A DNA stretch of 64,000 bases from Candidula unifasciata (GCA_905116865.2 CAJHNH020008448.1:84501-148500); one strand, 5' to 3'; shown: positions 1 through 12,716, counted from the stretch's first letter. Notes: generated by a model not told the origin, from the letters alone. Numbers and translations: made by a program.

Positions 1-150
1 CTTGTTTTTAACCTCAGCTCTAGAACCTCTGACATCACTCACTGCTTGAAGTCTCAGGTTTGTGTCCCTGAGCCAGTCTGTAAACAGCTGGTGGTTCTGG
101 TGGTACAGCTTGTGGATATTGTAATCTACTTCCAGATTATTTGTCCTCTT
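1..150 (-). CDS. SYNE1: Nesprin-like exon 18, class B, cut by window edge (50 aa visible)
   Basis: The acceptor follows CATTCCTCAG. The 50 visible codons are open and place Trp26-Leu exactly as in the other class-B exons, which are 165 nt long. About 15 nt and the donor should lie just left of the window. Confidence 0.88.
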
Positions 151-191
151 CTGAGGAATGAATATTTAAATATACAATAATAAAGGGGTAC

Positions 192-300
192 TGTCACAAG
201 CTAGTCTGGAAAAAGTTTATTACCTATTAATTGTCTCATAGCAGCAATATTATAAATTTCTTAATTAATTAAAATAGTGAAAAACAGTAATTAGATCCGT
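192..300 (+). repeat. Interspersed repeat family T, copy 1 (possible LTR end)
   Basis: It begins TGTCACAAGCTAGTCTGG and continues with an AT-rich stretch also found at 16609 (TGTGACTAACTGGTCTGG) and 31091 (TGTGACAAGCTGGTCTGG). The shared TG start and spacing suggest fragments of one LTR or MITE family. No coding part is visible here. Confidence 0.45.
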
Positions 301-1075
301 ACATGGAATGCAAGGTTTATTGGTTGGTGGGCATATTGTTAACAACCTGCAATATGCTGATGATATAGTTTTTAATCACTGAAAATGAAACACAACTGCA
401 GGAAATGATGGATATAATGGTAACAGAAAGTGAAAACAACAATCTTAGTTTAACTGCAGAAACAAAAAACTGAAGTTATAATAATTACAAAGAAAACTGA
501 CCCTCTAAAATGTAATATCAAAGTAAATGGGACAAACCTCAAACAAGTGGATATGTTTAAGCACTTGGGTACCCTGATAACATCAAATGGAAGATGCATT
601 ATAGAAGTTAAATGTCGAATAGGTTAAGCAAGGCAGCATTTTACAAAATGAACAATTTTATGCAATCTTTTTTTTTTGTCAGTTGAGACAAGAAAGATAG
701 TTTTTTAAAGCTATAGAAATCCTGTCTTGATATATGAAAGTTAATCAAGGACAGTTGGTAGATTAGAGAAAAAATTTTTGGAAGCTGCGGAGATGTGGTT
801 TTATAGATGAATGATGGGAATACTCTGGACAGACAAATAGAGTAATGAAGACGTCTTGAAAGAGACTGACTCACAAAGGGAAGTGATTGCCCACATCAGA
901 AAGAGACAATCTACATTTTTTGGGTCATGTGATGAGAAGGAGAAAACTGGAGTATATCATAGGAAAGTTGGAGTGGAAGAGAGGCAGAGTAAGACTGAGA
1001 AAAAAGCTCATGGACAGTTTGACATCCCGGCATGGACTTGTAAGAAGAAGAATCTGAACAGTTCATGGTGACTGT
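300..1075 (+). mobile_element. RTE-type LINE remnant, RT palm to C terminus
   Basis: Broken reading frames spell a degraded YADD-like box (Q-Y-A-D-D at about 350), then the F-K-H-L-G-T strand and the C-terminal M-W-F-Y-R and K-R-Q motifs in the order seen in the better RTE copies at 17.6-20.3 and 63.2-64.0 kb. Stops and frameshifts show it is dead. It sits in the intron between exons 17 and 18. Confidence 0.7.
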
Positions 1076-1221
1076 GCTATCCATACAGACCTAAATTTGC
1101 AGTTACACCCCCCCTCCACCCCAATGTCACCCTAAAGAGTGGTAAACACAATCAGAAAAAGATAGTTACGTCAGTGATTACTTGTGATTACTGAAGTTAT
1201 ATTTCAAAGATAAGGTCATAC

Positions 1222-1374
1222 CTTTCCTAAAGCAACGACTTTGCTGTATCTGGCAGTCAAATGCCTAACAGTATCATAGATGTTAGCTTCAGCAGTGATC
1301 TTCAAAAGAGCTTGTGCCTTTTTACTGATTACATCCAATAAAGTCTGATGTGACTGAACATCTTCCTGGAGCAG
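1222..1374 (-). CDS. SYNE1: Nesprin-like exon 17, class A (51 aa)
   Basis: 153 nt, phase 0, donor GTATGACC, acceptor after GTGTGCACAG. Ala20 and Arg42-Tyr43 match class A, including the Leu-Leu-Asp...Lys-Ala-Gln helix common in nesprin repeats. Confidence 0.9.
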
Positions 1375-1375
1375 C

Positions 1376-2340
1376 TGTGCACACAAAGGATGTGTCTATA
1401 ATCACATAACTAGTTATCCACTGACAGATAACAATATTCTTTAACAAATGTTTCTAGCATTAACACAAAACAGAAGAAAAATAATTCCAAATATGAAGCA
1501 TTCATCATTATCAACTTCTACTTTTGTCATTAAGTTTCACAGGGAAAAAAAGTTTATGATCCATCTTGATGGTTAGCCCTGATTATTGTCCTTCCATGTA
1601 CATTGTCAGGAGGCACCTCAAATGGACAAAATTACCAAAGAGGATGTTTTATCAAGCACTACCTCTTTTAACCTATGCGTTATTGCCTTGTTATATTACA
1701 GGGTAGAGGGATATAAATTGTATAATTACTTATGATTAAATTTATTTGTTCTGTATCTGGAATCAAGGCAACAATTAATCCTTCTTCTTCTGCATTTATA
1801 CAAATATGTAATTGCATTTTTTCTGTTTAATTTTGGTTGACTCGTTTGCTAAAAACAGTCCATGGAACACCAAAACAGAGACTAGGAAACCAGTGGAAGT
1901 AATTTGGAAAGAACCCACTCCATGTGCTCCAGGAAAACACAAACTGGCCAGCTATAGATTAGGCCTGATGTGCTTTCCAGTCTAAAAACAGTTTTATTTT
2001 CTAGAGGGAGTCTGAGCCTCATGCTGTAGTCTAGAGTGGCATGTTAACCATCCATCTCTATATAAGGGGAAATAATTTATAAGCCATCCTATTAGGAGCT
2101 GGGTTTTTCATAACGTCTTAGAGAAAATACCATATCTGGCCACGACACATGCTCAGTTTGTGCATAGTCTCTCTTACATACAGCTAATTTGATGACACTT
2201 ATTTAACTCAGAGGGTAATGCCGGCGAGTAAAACCCCGAGAGTTTATATTTGATGTTGCCCCAGAAATAATATTATAATTTTGGGCACTCACATTAGTTC
2301 CCTATTATTTCCAGAACTTCTCATGTCAAACTGAATGTCA
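1376..2340. other. Intron sequence without recognised feature
   Basis: AT-rich with stops in all frames. I see no exon, RNA gene or clear repeat, apart from short pyrimidine runs near the exon 17 acceptor. Confidence 0.5.
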
Positions 2341-2365
2341 TTTTGTTGTTTGTATATATCCAAAA

Positions 2366-2575
2366 AAAGGACGAAATTTTTTTGTTTTTTGAAGCCCCAC
2401 CTTGGCTTTTGCCAGTGGCCGCATTATAGGCAGACCATAAATATGGCCAATTGTCTGAATGCGGTTTCTGGGACCTCTCCATGGAGATCCTCATCTGCAT
2501 GGTGGCACTTTGTGTCATCGGGAGTTTATCGCTTGTGTGATGTCCTGGTGGGGTAGAAAGTCAGTCAGTCAGTCA
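2366..2575 (+). repeat. Interspersed repeat family R1, copy 1, with (AGTC)n tail
   Basis: About 210 bp shared with 12513-12716 and, inverted, with 16375-16565. The common core includes GGTGGCACTTTGTGTCATCG and GTGTGATGTCCTGGTGGGGT, and it ends in a short AGTC tandem tail. A short element with a microsatellite tail is typical of SINEs or truncated LINE 3' ends. No RNA polymerase III boxes are clear. Confidence 0.7.
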
Positions 2576-5360
2576 TTTCGTTGTAAGAGACATGGCTCTG
2601 GTACATAGCGAGTCTCCGTTGCTAACAAAATGGATCCCCGATGCCAAAGGGGTAAAATACCAGGTTACCCTGACAGAAACCTTTGGCTGAGTGTGATCCA
2701 CCTTAGGTGCGGCCGATGCTGGATCTGCCAGCGTGTGAATATGTCCCGATCCCCATAACTTCCCCCACCGAAAACAGACATGTTGGTCTGAATGGTGTGG
2801 GCACCCAGAAATGGAAATTGTCATCAACGTATTCTATGGTTAATGAATATGCTTAGATACCCACACCATTATGGCGCTGCTTCTGTGGACTACTGCCAGG
2901 CTGGAGCAGTGCCAAATTCTGGGCCTTGAAGAGATCCACCCAAAACTACTGACGAAGCTCTGTGCATTGGCGGACCAAGATTAAGCAGAGTAGTGCGCCT
3001 GGCCAAAATATTACCAAAAAAACTAAAGATAATGCAGTGAAATGCAGAAGGGGCTACGATGGAAAAGCTTGAACTGCAAATATTTATCAAGGAAAAAAAG
3101 ACTGATGTTGTCTGCATTCAGGAAACCCATTTAAATACAGGCTCTTCTTTGCTTTTCTGTCAGAGGCTATGAAACATACAGGCTAGACAGAGATGGCCAC
3201 AAAGGAGGCATCATTATATTAGTTAAAAATACTACTGCAGCCACAGAAACTTCCAGAAGCATCAGGGAGTCTGACCATCTGACAGTAAAATTTCATTTCT
3301 TTCCAAAGCCCCTGTACATAACTAACTTTTATTGTCTCAACAACAAGAAATTGCAATGAGAGGAAATCCCAGCAGCTGATAAGAGCCACCTAATTCTCCA
3401 ATACTTTAACAGTCATTCCCCTAGCCTGGGGCTTCTAAGGACACAAGAGGAGAAGAGGTAGAGAAATGGATGATAGAAAACCTCCTAATACTAATCAATG
3501 AACCTGACTATAAAGCAACCTTCTACTCTAGACGATGGCGAACACAAAGTACACAAGACCTAGCTATAGCTACAGAAAACATCAAACGATGGGCAGACAG
3601 CGAAGTGATGAAACAGCTGGGAGGAAGTGATCACAAAGCAGTCATTGTCACCAAAAAATAGGAAGAAGACAACCAGCTGGAACTACAAGAAAGCAGACTG
3701 GGACCTCTACAAAAACAACTGAAAAGAAGCTATCGGAGCCCTATCCAACCAATGATGTTAGAAAAAAACGTCACAAATTTGACCAGTATCATATTCAAAG
3801 AAGCACAAAAATCTGTCCCCGAAGTGGAAGGCTAAATTTTGAACCATTCTGGACCTAAGAACTGCAACAGCTGCACCAAAAAAGTACAGAAGCAAGAGTA
3901 CAAATGGAACAAGATCCCTCTGACCTCAACGTAACAGTACACAATAAACATCAGGCTATTTATAGAAGAGAACAACTCTCATGCATCAGAACAAGATGGC
4001 AGGAAAAGACTGCAGCTCTCAACACAGAGAAAGACAGTAAAAAGCTATGGCATCTAGTAAAGAGTTTAAATGAGGAAATTCAGACCAGCTATGCCAACAC
4101 TGACATTGAAGATGGGAGGAAACTTTCACTGGTAAACAAGCAGACAACCTGCTGGCAGATAGTTTTTGCAGAGGAAAGCAAAATCTTCATGTCTAGAGTG
4201 AGAGAAGTAGAAGTGATGAAAGAACTGAGGACAAGCAATAAAAAAAAAAGAAAACAAGCAAGATGTAATGAATAAACTTTTCAATCCCCAAGAACTTGAA
4301 TGTGCATTAAGAAACCTTAAGAAAAGGATGGCACCTGGACCTGATCGAATAAAGAAATGATAGTACACTTGGGACCAGCTGGTAGGCAATGAATCTTAGA
4401 CATTATCAATCATTCCTGGAACCAAGGACTATTCGGAAAAAGAAGGGAAAGAGGCAGAAATAGTCCCCATAGCCAAGAAAGGAAAGCCCAAGGAAAACAA
4501 TTCAGTTCAGTTACCGCCCCATAAGCCTCCTAATCTGCCTTGGAAAGACCATGGAAAGACTAGTAAAGAGCAGGTTACTTAATTTAATGGAAGAAATAAA
4601 AGGTATTGGATGACATCCAATCAGGAAATAGAGAGGTACTGATGACTGAAGCCTCTTACTCCCACAGGAAACTGAAGATGCTTTCCATAAGAAAATACAG
4701 TCTGCTAGCTACTTTCGTCGACCTTTCCAAAACCTTTGACAAGGTTTGGATAAAAGACTCTTGCTAAAACTAGCACAAAGTGGGATAGAAAAGCATACGT
4801 TTGCCTAGAAAACCTAAAGGAAAACCATCCTGTAGCTCAGACTTATGAAGAAACTTACTTGAACAAGTTGGGACGCAGATGGCCAACACCGTACAACAAG
4901 TATACACAGGATACGTATGACCAAAACTGGAGTATGGCATGAGAGCATACGCTACTGCAGCTAGATCATATATAAACTGGATAAAATACAGAACATGGTC
5001 TCAGAATCATCACCCGAGTTATGAGAAGAACACCAATCAATGAGCTGTAGGCAACTTCTGGCCTCAAGAGCTTGAGCCATCAAAGGGAAGAAAAAGTGAT
5101 TACCCTAACAGAAAAATGTAAATGAATGAACAACAAACCCATGCACAGAATAGCAAACAATTTAACAAAAAAAACAACAACAACAAAAACGACTGAAAAG
5201 ACCATCTATTAAAATTGTACTATGCAAAAAACAGTGACATCCTTTTTCAAGACCATTCAGTGTGGGAAATGATCCAGGCATACAGCATTGACCAATAGCC
5301 TAACTCTATACAGTCACAACGGTGATCCCAGGCATAGACAGAAAGGCTGAAGAATGTGAC
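2576..5360 (+). mobile_element. Jockey/CR1-like LINE, heavily decayed (EN + RT)
   Basis: Right after the R1 copy comes a long plus-strand LINE. An endonuclease is readable in pieces: I-Q-E-T-H at about 3115, a Y-S-R-R-W strand and G-G-S-D-H near 3630. It is followed by a coiled linker (3900-4270), an M-A-P-G-P-D RT motif near 4330 and a decayed RT palm around 4700. Dozens of stops and frameshifts mark it as old. The part before 3050 may be ORF1 remnant, but this is weak. Confidence 0.7.
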
Positions 5361-5394
5361 CTACTACTGCATAAACTTGATTTCAAGTTATTAT

Positions 5395-5635
5395 AAAATC
5401 TTTGCTCATACTAGTTTACCTTAATGCACTTAGATATAAATCACTTGATTTTTTCAAATCAATTAATACCAGGAGAGGAGAAAGTCGGAGGGGTTCGACT
5501 ATACTTTGATATTCTCGCCTTGAATTAATTGTAAAATCTACTACCCTCTTCCTACTGTGGATACAAGTACAGCTACTTTAATTTCATTCTATGAGCCACT
5601 TATGCTGTTTTCTTGGTTATCCTGAAAAGATCTAT
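5395..5635 (+). repeat. LTR-like repeat family L, copy A (partial)
   Basis: It matches internal parts of 48750-48990 and 56630-56820, sharing TAATACCAGGAGAGGA and CTGTGGATACAAGTACAGCT. It lacks the right end carried by copies B and C. Probably a truncated LTR. Confidence 0.55.
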
Positions 5636-6081
5636 TTAGTGGCAACAAAGTCAAGAAATCTCAAATGAACAATACTTATAATGATGAAAGCATACTAAGT
5701 CTAAAGTAGAGAACACGTAAAGCAGAGTAAAGGTTTCAGTTCCTAAAAAGATAATAGAAACAATAAAATATTTATTTAACCTTAGTGCTGACTGTTAAAG
5801 ATATACATAATGATATATACCATAATGTATACATCTCCATTAATAACACTAAGATACATGACATTTTTACCACCATACTGAAAATAGTAAAGTGAATCAA
5901 AGAACATAACAGGCAATTAATACTAACTGAAAGGTAATATAAAATGATTTTGTCAAAGTGTAAGACCAAAGCAAGAGGTAAGAAGTGTTGGAGACTCACT
6001 GCACCATCACTTTAGAACAGACACTTGACTTTCTTGTTTTGTTATAAATAAGGGTTATGAACAGATTTGGCCTACAATTAC

Positions 6082-6243
6082 CTGATATTTCCTCCATAGC
6101 TCTTTCTTCTCTCCTACTGTTGACTTCAAGTTCAGTTCGGTCTGGAGTAAGACTTCCATCTCTTTCAACCAAGCAGCAAATTCTTGGCACTTAAGTTCGA
6201 ACTCATGCCAAGAGCGCAGACAATTTTCCAAAACTGCACAAGT
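6082..6243 (-). CDS. SYNE1: Nesprin-like exon 16, class D (54 aa)
   Basis: 162 nt, phase 0, donor GTAATTG. Of two acceptors 10 nt apart, the upstream one (after TCTCACAG) keeps phase 0 and gives W12-x12-W25, equal to 67 and 80 through exon 15. The downstream AG would shift the frame. Confidence 0.87.
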
Positions 6244-6739
6244 CTGTGAGATCATTTTCAGTTGGCCATTGATTAAGCAAATGTTTGAATATTGTGCTTG
6301 TAATTATCATTATAACTCTAAAACATCAACCTAACAGGTTAAAACCATCACATAGCACAGTGAATACAAACTCCCCCTGCAAAAAATCTTCCAGTGAGCT
6401 CCTCACACTTGAAATATCATCATCGTCATCATGTACCATGTACAAAATTATGGGCGGTCAACCTTACCATCCTACATGATCAGCAGAATCTTGTGTCTGT
6501 TGGTGCTTTTGTACCGCTCTGTGCAAGCCTCTTTTCTTTTTAAATCCATGGTTTAGCGGACAGTCTGGTTTCAAACTAAGCAATAGCTTTCTGTACATTT
6601 TTTAAAATGGGGGAATTAGTGATTAGTAGGATTATTATCACAGCACTACGCACAGATCCATAGGTGATCTGATCACCTCCTCAGAAGCTCTAAAAGTGTA
6701 AAATGACTGATAACGCCTGTTCTGTGTTGATTAATAAAA

Positions 6740-7600
6740 CATCTTGTTCCCTTAGTAAAATGCTTTTTTCTTGCTGCTCCAGGCTGCACCCTATGTCCAT
6801 CACCCTAGGCAGAGATACTATGTCATGCGCTTTGACATGCTCATCGTTACAGCATTGATAACATCGCTTCTGTCCGGTACTGGATCAGTCATAGCAAACA
6901 CAGTGTCTGCAAGCTCAATCCCTTGAACACCTGCATGACCTGGCACAAGAAGGTTAGGGCAGCCATTCACAAAGTGCTTAGTGTTGCAATCCATTTTTGT
7001 CTGATGAAACCAGTCTGCATTTGTTTAAGCATATTCATCGTCACAAAGTGTGTGGGCTCTTGAGTACTAACCCAAGCTACTGCCCTTGTTACAGTCATAT
7101 TTTCTATTGTAAAGCTGCTGGTTGTAACAGCAAAGTCCCTATTCATTTGCTTAACTCTTTGAGTCCCAGGGGGTTTAGCATCACAGGCCCAGAGGGTAGT
7201 AAAGAAAGTAATAAAATCGGCGCATCATGCGTTCTTTGGGCTTCTAGGTAGGAACCTATGAACGTATGATGCGTTCCTTGGGACTCAAAGAGTTAATGGT
7301 TTTCCCCCTTGAGCTTACTGTGAATGCCCATGCATTTTGTTTACTGATCAATCTGTGTAAACTTTATCATCACCTTCATTTGTGTTTTGGTCAATCCGTG
7401 TTCTGACTAAAGTATCCACAATGCCAGGAATATGATCTCTACAGCTACTATCAAATGTGATGTGGACTGTAATGTTAAAGTTTGGAGCAGGAGGCATGGG
7501 TATCCAGGTTGGGGGTTGAAGCGTGAGGCCATCACCCCCACCTTTGCAAAACTTTATCTCGTCATGAAACAGATATCTAAGCACTGGCATCATGAAAGCT
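6740..7600 (-). mobile_element. RNase H-bearing LINE remnant interrupted by a MITE
   Basis: On the minus strand from 7593 a frame leads to V-Y-T-D, the first catalytic motif of a LINE RNase H domain. After an inserted 138 bp element the domain resumes with a T-S-S-x-T-x-E-N-M helix, a T-M-N-M-L strand and a decayed P-G-H-A-G-V motif near 6920. The family is the same as the intact copy at 32.6 kb. Stops and frameshifts disable it. Confidence 0.7.
7155..7292. mobile_element. 138 bp TTAA-flanked MITE (piggyBac-like)
   Basis: It is bounded by TTAA on both sides (7151-7154 and 7293-7296). Its inverted ends read CTCTTTGAGTCCCAGGG at left and the near-complement CCTTGGGACTCAAAGAG at right. TTAA duplication is the hallmark of piggyBac transposition. 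The ends match those of the 1.4 kb element at 9049-10492, so it is probably its short derivative. It has no coding capacity. Confidence 0.8.
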
Positions 7601-7669
7601 AATAGACTGAAATGGTTGGGGAATACTGAAAGAATGTCAGATCACAGAGAAGTAAAAACTGTATACACA

Positions 7670-8040
7670 AGGGAGATAAAAACCAGCCAACTGTGGAGAA
7701 ACAATGGCTGGACTTTCCTTCTGGCCAGACTTGAGTTTCTTGATCTGACAGGGCAAGAAAGATAATCTCAGGGGGATAAAATTACTTTTCTGACCCATTG
7801 CCTGCCCCTCAAGGGTCTATAGTCAGAAGATAATTACATGACACTTCAGTTCTACAAACAAACCTTACAGCCACTAAGTCTGAACTCAGTCAATGTTATA
7901 CGAAATATCTGACAACTCATAAACACTTGCAAGGGTTCTGATGTTTGAGTTCAACTGTAGCCTAGGAAAAATTAAGTGGCTTAGTTCTGGATCCACCTAG
8001 ATTTAGGCTATATATAAAAACAGATTTTCCTGTATTATAT
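7670..8040 (+). repeat. Interspersed repeat family R2, copy 1
   Basis: It resembles 28640-28870: both contain AACCAGCCAA, then a stretch ending TGGACTTTC, a Gly/Cys-poor AT-rich stretch and a CTGCC/CTGTTCCC block. Noncoding; class unknown. Confidence 0.4.
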
Positions 8041-8044
8041 AAAA

Positions 8045-9040
8045 TACATAGAAAAACTAAGCTGAGGAAAGACATGTTCTGAAGTCATTGAGTGTGTCCT
8101 CATAGAGGAAGATTGATTCTTTTATGCTGCTCTGGCAGACTCCCTCTCTGCTTTACAGATTATTATCTCAGTATGGCTTAAGATGCTCTCTATTTCAATT
8201 ATGTCAAATTGTTGATACAGAAAATCTTTTATTCAAAAATACATGTTGATAGTAACTGCCCCTTGTAGAAGTTTCAGCCCAGGCCATCCTTATACGCAGT
8301 GTCGAAGTATGGGAAAATAAAAACAATACTAAAAAATAACATATTCATTAATAATAATTAGAAGGATGAATCTGATTAGTTATTACATAACTGCTTTGTT
8401 TATTTTTAAAATTTATCACTCATTGCGAGTTTAATCTGAGAAAGGTACACATGGTTTATTAAAATGCTTTCTCTCTAAAATTTTGCTATTTTCTTTCTCT
8501 ACCACTGTGATGTTTTAATTGCAATGCCTCCCAACTGGACCAGAGGCTGCTACCACAAATTGGATCTTCTCAGGGCCCTTATATTTGATTGAGGCTGCTA
8601 CCACACACCCTAGACCGCCCCAGTGCCCACATTGGGAAGTACTGCCATAGGAGAAGCTCCAAACTATCTACAGCATAACAAACACAAATCAAATGGGATA
8701 ACTGTAACACCACTGGTATTTTGGTACACTAAACCACAATGCATTGAACAAATACGGCTGAACTGGTAAGCAATTTACATGTTCTGCCAGTCGGTGTGAG
8801 ATATTAAAAACTTTACACATGCTTGATTATAAGTTTATCTGGTGAAGTGTTTGGTGCTCTTCATTTAGAACCAATGCAGCAAAATCTGATTCGTGGTTTC
8901 TCCTTTATCTTTCCTCTAAACTGGTACTAATAAATGTTTTGGTAAGTAAAGTAGCTGGCACGGTACTGACCACACCAGTTCTTAAGTGCGACTGGTCTAT
9001 ATAGATGTGAGGTCAGTACCACAGTACCATAAACCCAATA
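8045..9040. other. Intron sequence, little recognised
   Basis: There is no exon or transposase frame. A short internal duplication (GAGGCTGCTACCACA at about 8545 and 8592) is visible, otherwise nothing supportable. Confidence 0.4.
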
Positions 9041-9048
9041 CCCCTCAA

Positions 9049-10492
9049 CTCTTTGAATCCAAGGGGGTTAAGCACCACTAACCTATGGGGTGGTAACGTA
9101 ATTTTGAAATTTCACAAGTGTTACACATTAAAACAGACCATACTAATTCAACTTCCACACAACGTACACATGTTATACATCAAGGTGACAAGGGATTGTT
9201 GAGAAATAATATTACAATACTGCTACAAGAATAAATTGTCCTAATAGTTAATTAATAGTAAATAAACAGATGGTATGTTTAGAGAAATTAGTAACAAGAT
9301 TTTTGTGCCAGGACATGTGGGGGTACAAGGAAATGAGCAAGCTGATCGGCTTGCAGGTAAGGTTATTGTGAAAGCCAGACAAGCCATTAACCTGGCTGAT
9401 ATACTGAATGCTCTATGAGAGTTAAGACGTTTGTGTGAACCAACTGAGTACTGTGAGTATGTAACCATGGTCAGACTACAAGAACAACATGTTAAACAGG
9501 GTGTCGCCAAATAAGAACACTACGCGGGTAGCCAAAGAATAATAATTGACCAACACAGAACTGGTGTCGTTAGCCATTACACGCTGCAGGATTTACTGAG
9601 GAGGGGATCCAAGCACTTATGGACTGAGTGGTTCGACCTGCAATAAGGATAATCTGTCAACTAACTAAGTAACTAGTAAAAAGAACAAATAATATTTCCC
9701 CTTACCACCATGGCACTCAAGGAGAAACTTGATAAAACATGTCCAAAATGAATCACAAATGAACATAAACCATTAAGTAATGTAAAAAAAAAAATATAAA
9801 CACATTCTGACCATTAGATCTCATTCCAAAGAGACTTTTAGAACTTTATAACAGAGCACCTTTTTTGGTAAAGAAAAATGACCTCTGAAAACTATTACAA
9901 CACCCCCCCCCCCCCCAATTTTTTTTTACATAACCCTCGATTTTCCGTAATTTGATAGCATATGTTCCCAAATAATAGACTAGACCCAACTGACACTGAT
10001 GAATATTGCCTTTTACATTAATATTTTTTCTCCTTGTACAACTGACTTTGTTATCGCTGTAGGCTTTTCGTAAGGTATATATCAGAGTTATCCTTCTCAA
10101 AGTTTGACTCTATCAATGACTGAAACAAGTGTCTACTTTATAACCTTTGTGTCTAGCTTTGGATAAATCTGATAAACATATGTTTTATTTGAACCAGAGG
10201 CTTCTAAAGTGACAAATGTTGCTGGCATGCAATGAAGAAGTCTGCTCAAAGGCCATACTTAGTAATTTGGTAAAGCTCACAAACATGCTTCATTTATGCT
10301 TTTAACCACATTTTCAAATTTGCCAAATGGTCACCAAGTGTAACTTCAAACACAAAGAACAGGAAATACTATTCAAAACTGCTGGTTTGCATTTTCTTTT
10401 TCTGGCCATTTATAAATTAAAAACCTGTATGCGTCATGCGCCATTTGGTCGCGAGGGTAGTAGCACGTGATGCGTCCCTTGGATTCAAAGAA
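9049..10492. mobile_element. 1.44 kb TTAA-type element with LINE nested inside
   Basis: The left end CTCTTTGAATCC (preceded by TCAA, one change from TTAA) and right end GGATTCAAAGAA (followed by TTAA) are inverted copies. The first 25 bases parallel the MITE at 7155, and both right ends carry a GATGCGT motif. No transposase is readable. Part of the interior is a LINE fragment (9270-9650), plus a poly-C run at 9902-9916. I call it a nonautonomous piggyBac-like element of the same family as the MITE. Confidence 0.65.
9270..9650 (+). pseudogene. LINE RNase H / C-terminal fragment
   Basis: A short frame gives V-P-G-H-V-G-V-Q-G-N-E-Q-A-D-R-L, the last catalytic motif of LINE RNase H. It is followed, with frame changes, by a C-terminal segment ending R-R-x-S-x-H-L-W-T. 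It is 5' truncated and nested in the TTAA-type element. Confidence 0.75.
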
Positions 10493-10614
10493 TTAAGATG
10501 TGAACATGAGACCTTTCCCCTTTTCAGAATAATAAAGAGGTCTGGCTTCCTCAGAGGTCACTTAAAAATTCACAGTAAATCAGTAAAACAGTTTTGCCAA
10601 TCCCATTACCATAC

Positions 10615-10779
10615 CTGAGTTAAATGAAGATGGAATGTATCAAAGTTCTTATTCAAAGTCTGCAACTCTTGCTGGATCTTGACCTGTCCAGAATCAGAGG
10701 TGTTAGATAGAATAGTTTTCCCCGCCTCTCTTGCCTGTGTCAAGTACTGGCTGCCTTCACTCAGATTTGCCATCAGTAA
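10615..10779 (-). CDS. SYNE1: Nesprin-like exon 15, class C (55 aa)
   Basis: 165 nt, phase 0, donor GTATGGT, acceptor after TGTTTCACCAG. T27 and G31 are kept, but position 25 is Ser rather than Pro. It lies just right of the 1.4 kb TTAA-type element ending at 10492. Confidence 0.9.
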
Positions 10780-12510
10780 CTGGTGAAACATAGAAAGAAT
10801 ATGATTCAAACATGAAAGTTAACCTACAGGTATCTGTATCTTCTTCTAATAGTCCTTGCTGTATGGCCTTGTAATTATGTCTATCCCACAGCCTTCTGTC
10901 CCATGTATTTTCAGTCATTACTGACACACACGTTCTCCCATGTCATGTCATTTTAAAATTGCTTTTCTTATTTTTATATAACTGGTTGGAAGCAATCCAA
11001 GTTTTATATTAATTCTCACAGTACTGATGATGGCACTATGTTCTTACTGATACATGCAACGGAGTACCAAACAGTGTTGGATCCTAATTTTTATTCAGCC
11101 ACTGTAAGTCAGAAGAATCACAGTGCAGTGCACGAACTCCATAGCACTGGCAAGGATCCTGAAATCTTTTTGGTAGATTTTTTACTCCAAATTATGCCTG
11201 GGCAGCCCCGTTAGGCTGCTCTTTTCGATTTCAACTGCCATTGATCTAATTAAGCTATATGGTGGTCATTGGCTACAACAACTGACAATGTCACAAGAGG
11301 AAATCATGATCCACCTATGTAGGGTTACACAACTTTTGCCAAAGGTAATGGTGGAAAATACCCTGATCATTACAACAGAGTAACTCCTAACCGCTGAAGT
11401 ATAACAAAATGGAAAAAACTAAACACTTTTTTTCAAATATGGGTGGAGGAGAGGTGTAATGATATTTACCAAAGGGTTTCCAAATGACAGTGAATAAAAC
11501 ACAAGAAGGAAAATGCTAGCAAAATCAGGTGTTTAACTGAACTGTGGAAGGGTGACAGTCCGAGGAAAGCAGAGAGAGTTTTTGAAGATGAAAAAGGGAT
11601 GGAACTAGTTGGTGTTGGGCAGCCAGAGTGACTGGTTGAGTTCAAGAGGGGTGTGACTGCTAGGAAGTTTAACTGGCGACGTGTGAAGTTCTGATTCCAC
11701 AAGAGGAACGCCTAACCAGAAATGATTCAAGCTGACACCCAGCCGGACTGCGAAGATTGGTAGCAGAGTGTCGGAGATGCAAGCTTGTCACCTGTGCGTT
11801 GCATGAATGATCCACCAAGAATGCAAGGTAACGAATGCTGACAATTGTGAACAGTGTATGCATATATATTGTAACTTTTGATTATTGAATCTCAGACCAC
11901 GTCAGAGATCAGAAAACAGCTACTAGACAATACTATGTTTTGAACACTAATAAAGAAATTAAACTGAGTTTGCTTTTTCATCATTATATGTTTGTATTCT
12001 ATGTGAGCAGCCATCGCCACTGTCTAGTTATCCAACCAACACACAGAGAGGAAGCAATACTCTAATAAATAATCTATGTTTAATTATTTTCTTCAACACA
12101 TTTCCTTGGTGATTTTTTAATTTTTAAACAAGCCTATATAGATCTAAATTTTCATGATTTAGTGAGTTGTTAAGTTTAAGTTGTTTCTGGTACTGGATCA
12201 TTCCCACAAATATTGACTTGGCATCCTAGTAACTCTAGAGTCATATGCTGGACACCAAACCAACAAGAACTGATAGAATTTTGTTTGCCAGCAAATGATC
12301 CAGCCTCTTGATGTTGATTATGTCTGAAAGCCCTATTGTTTTGTGGGTTCCAGTAAATGCAGTATTTGACCACTGTTTATATTTAACATTTATTGTGTAA
12401 CATTTATTTAGCTAATTCACAGTTTTAGAATTTCATGATGTAAACTGACCTGGACCATTGTCAGTGTGTACTTATGTAAAGTCTGTTGTGCACTTTACTT
12501 TCCGTAATTT
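10780..12510. other. Intron between exons 14 and 15, no recognised feature
   Basis: There is a stretch of more balanced base composition at 11500-11870, but its frames carry no domain I recognise and it has no partner elsewhere in the window. Otherwise AT-rich noncoding. Confidence 0.4.
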
Positions 12511-12512
12511 TT

Positions 12513-12716
12513 AGGACGAAATATTTCCTTATTTGAACCCCTACTCTGGCTATTGCAGGGGCTGCAACATAGCCTGGCCATAAATATGGCCTAGAGGTTG
12601 AACGTGGTTTCTGGGACCCTCTCTATGATGATCCTCACCCACATGGTGGCACTTTGTGTCATCGGGTGTTTATCGCTTGTGTGATGTCCTGGTGGGGTAG
12701 AAAGTCAGTCAGTCAA
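12513..12716 (+). repeat. Interspersed repeat family R1, copy 2
   Basis: It aligns from AGGACGAA to the AGTCAGTCA tail with copy 1 at 2366-2575 and shares the GGTGGCACTTTGTGTCATCG core. It lies about 100 bp downstream of exon 14's donor. Confidence 0.7.

Noticed and set aside
6082..6233. Shorter exon 16 using the GTGCAG acceptor
   Set aside because: It would shift the frame; the TCTCACAG acceptor keeps phase 0 and the W-x12-W register.
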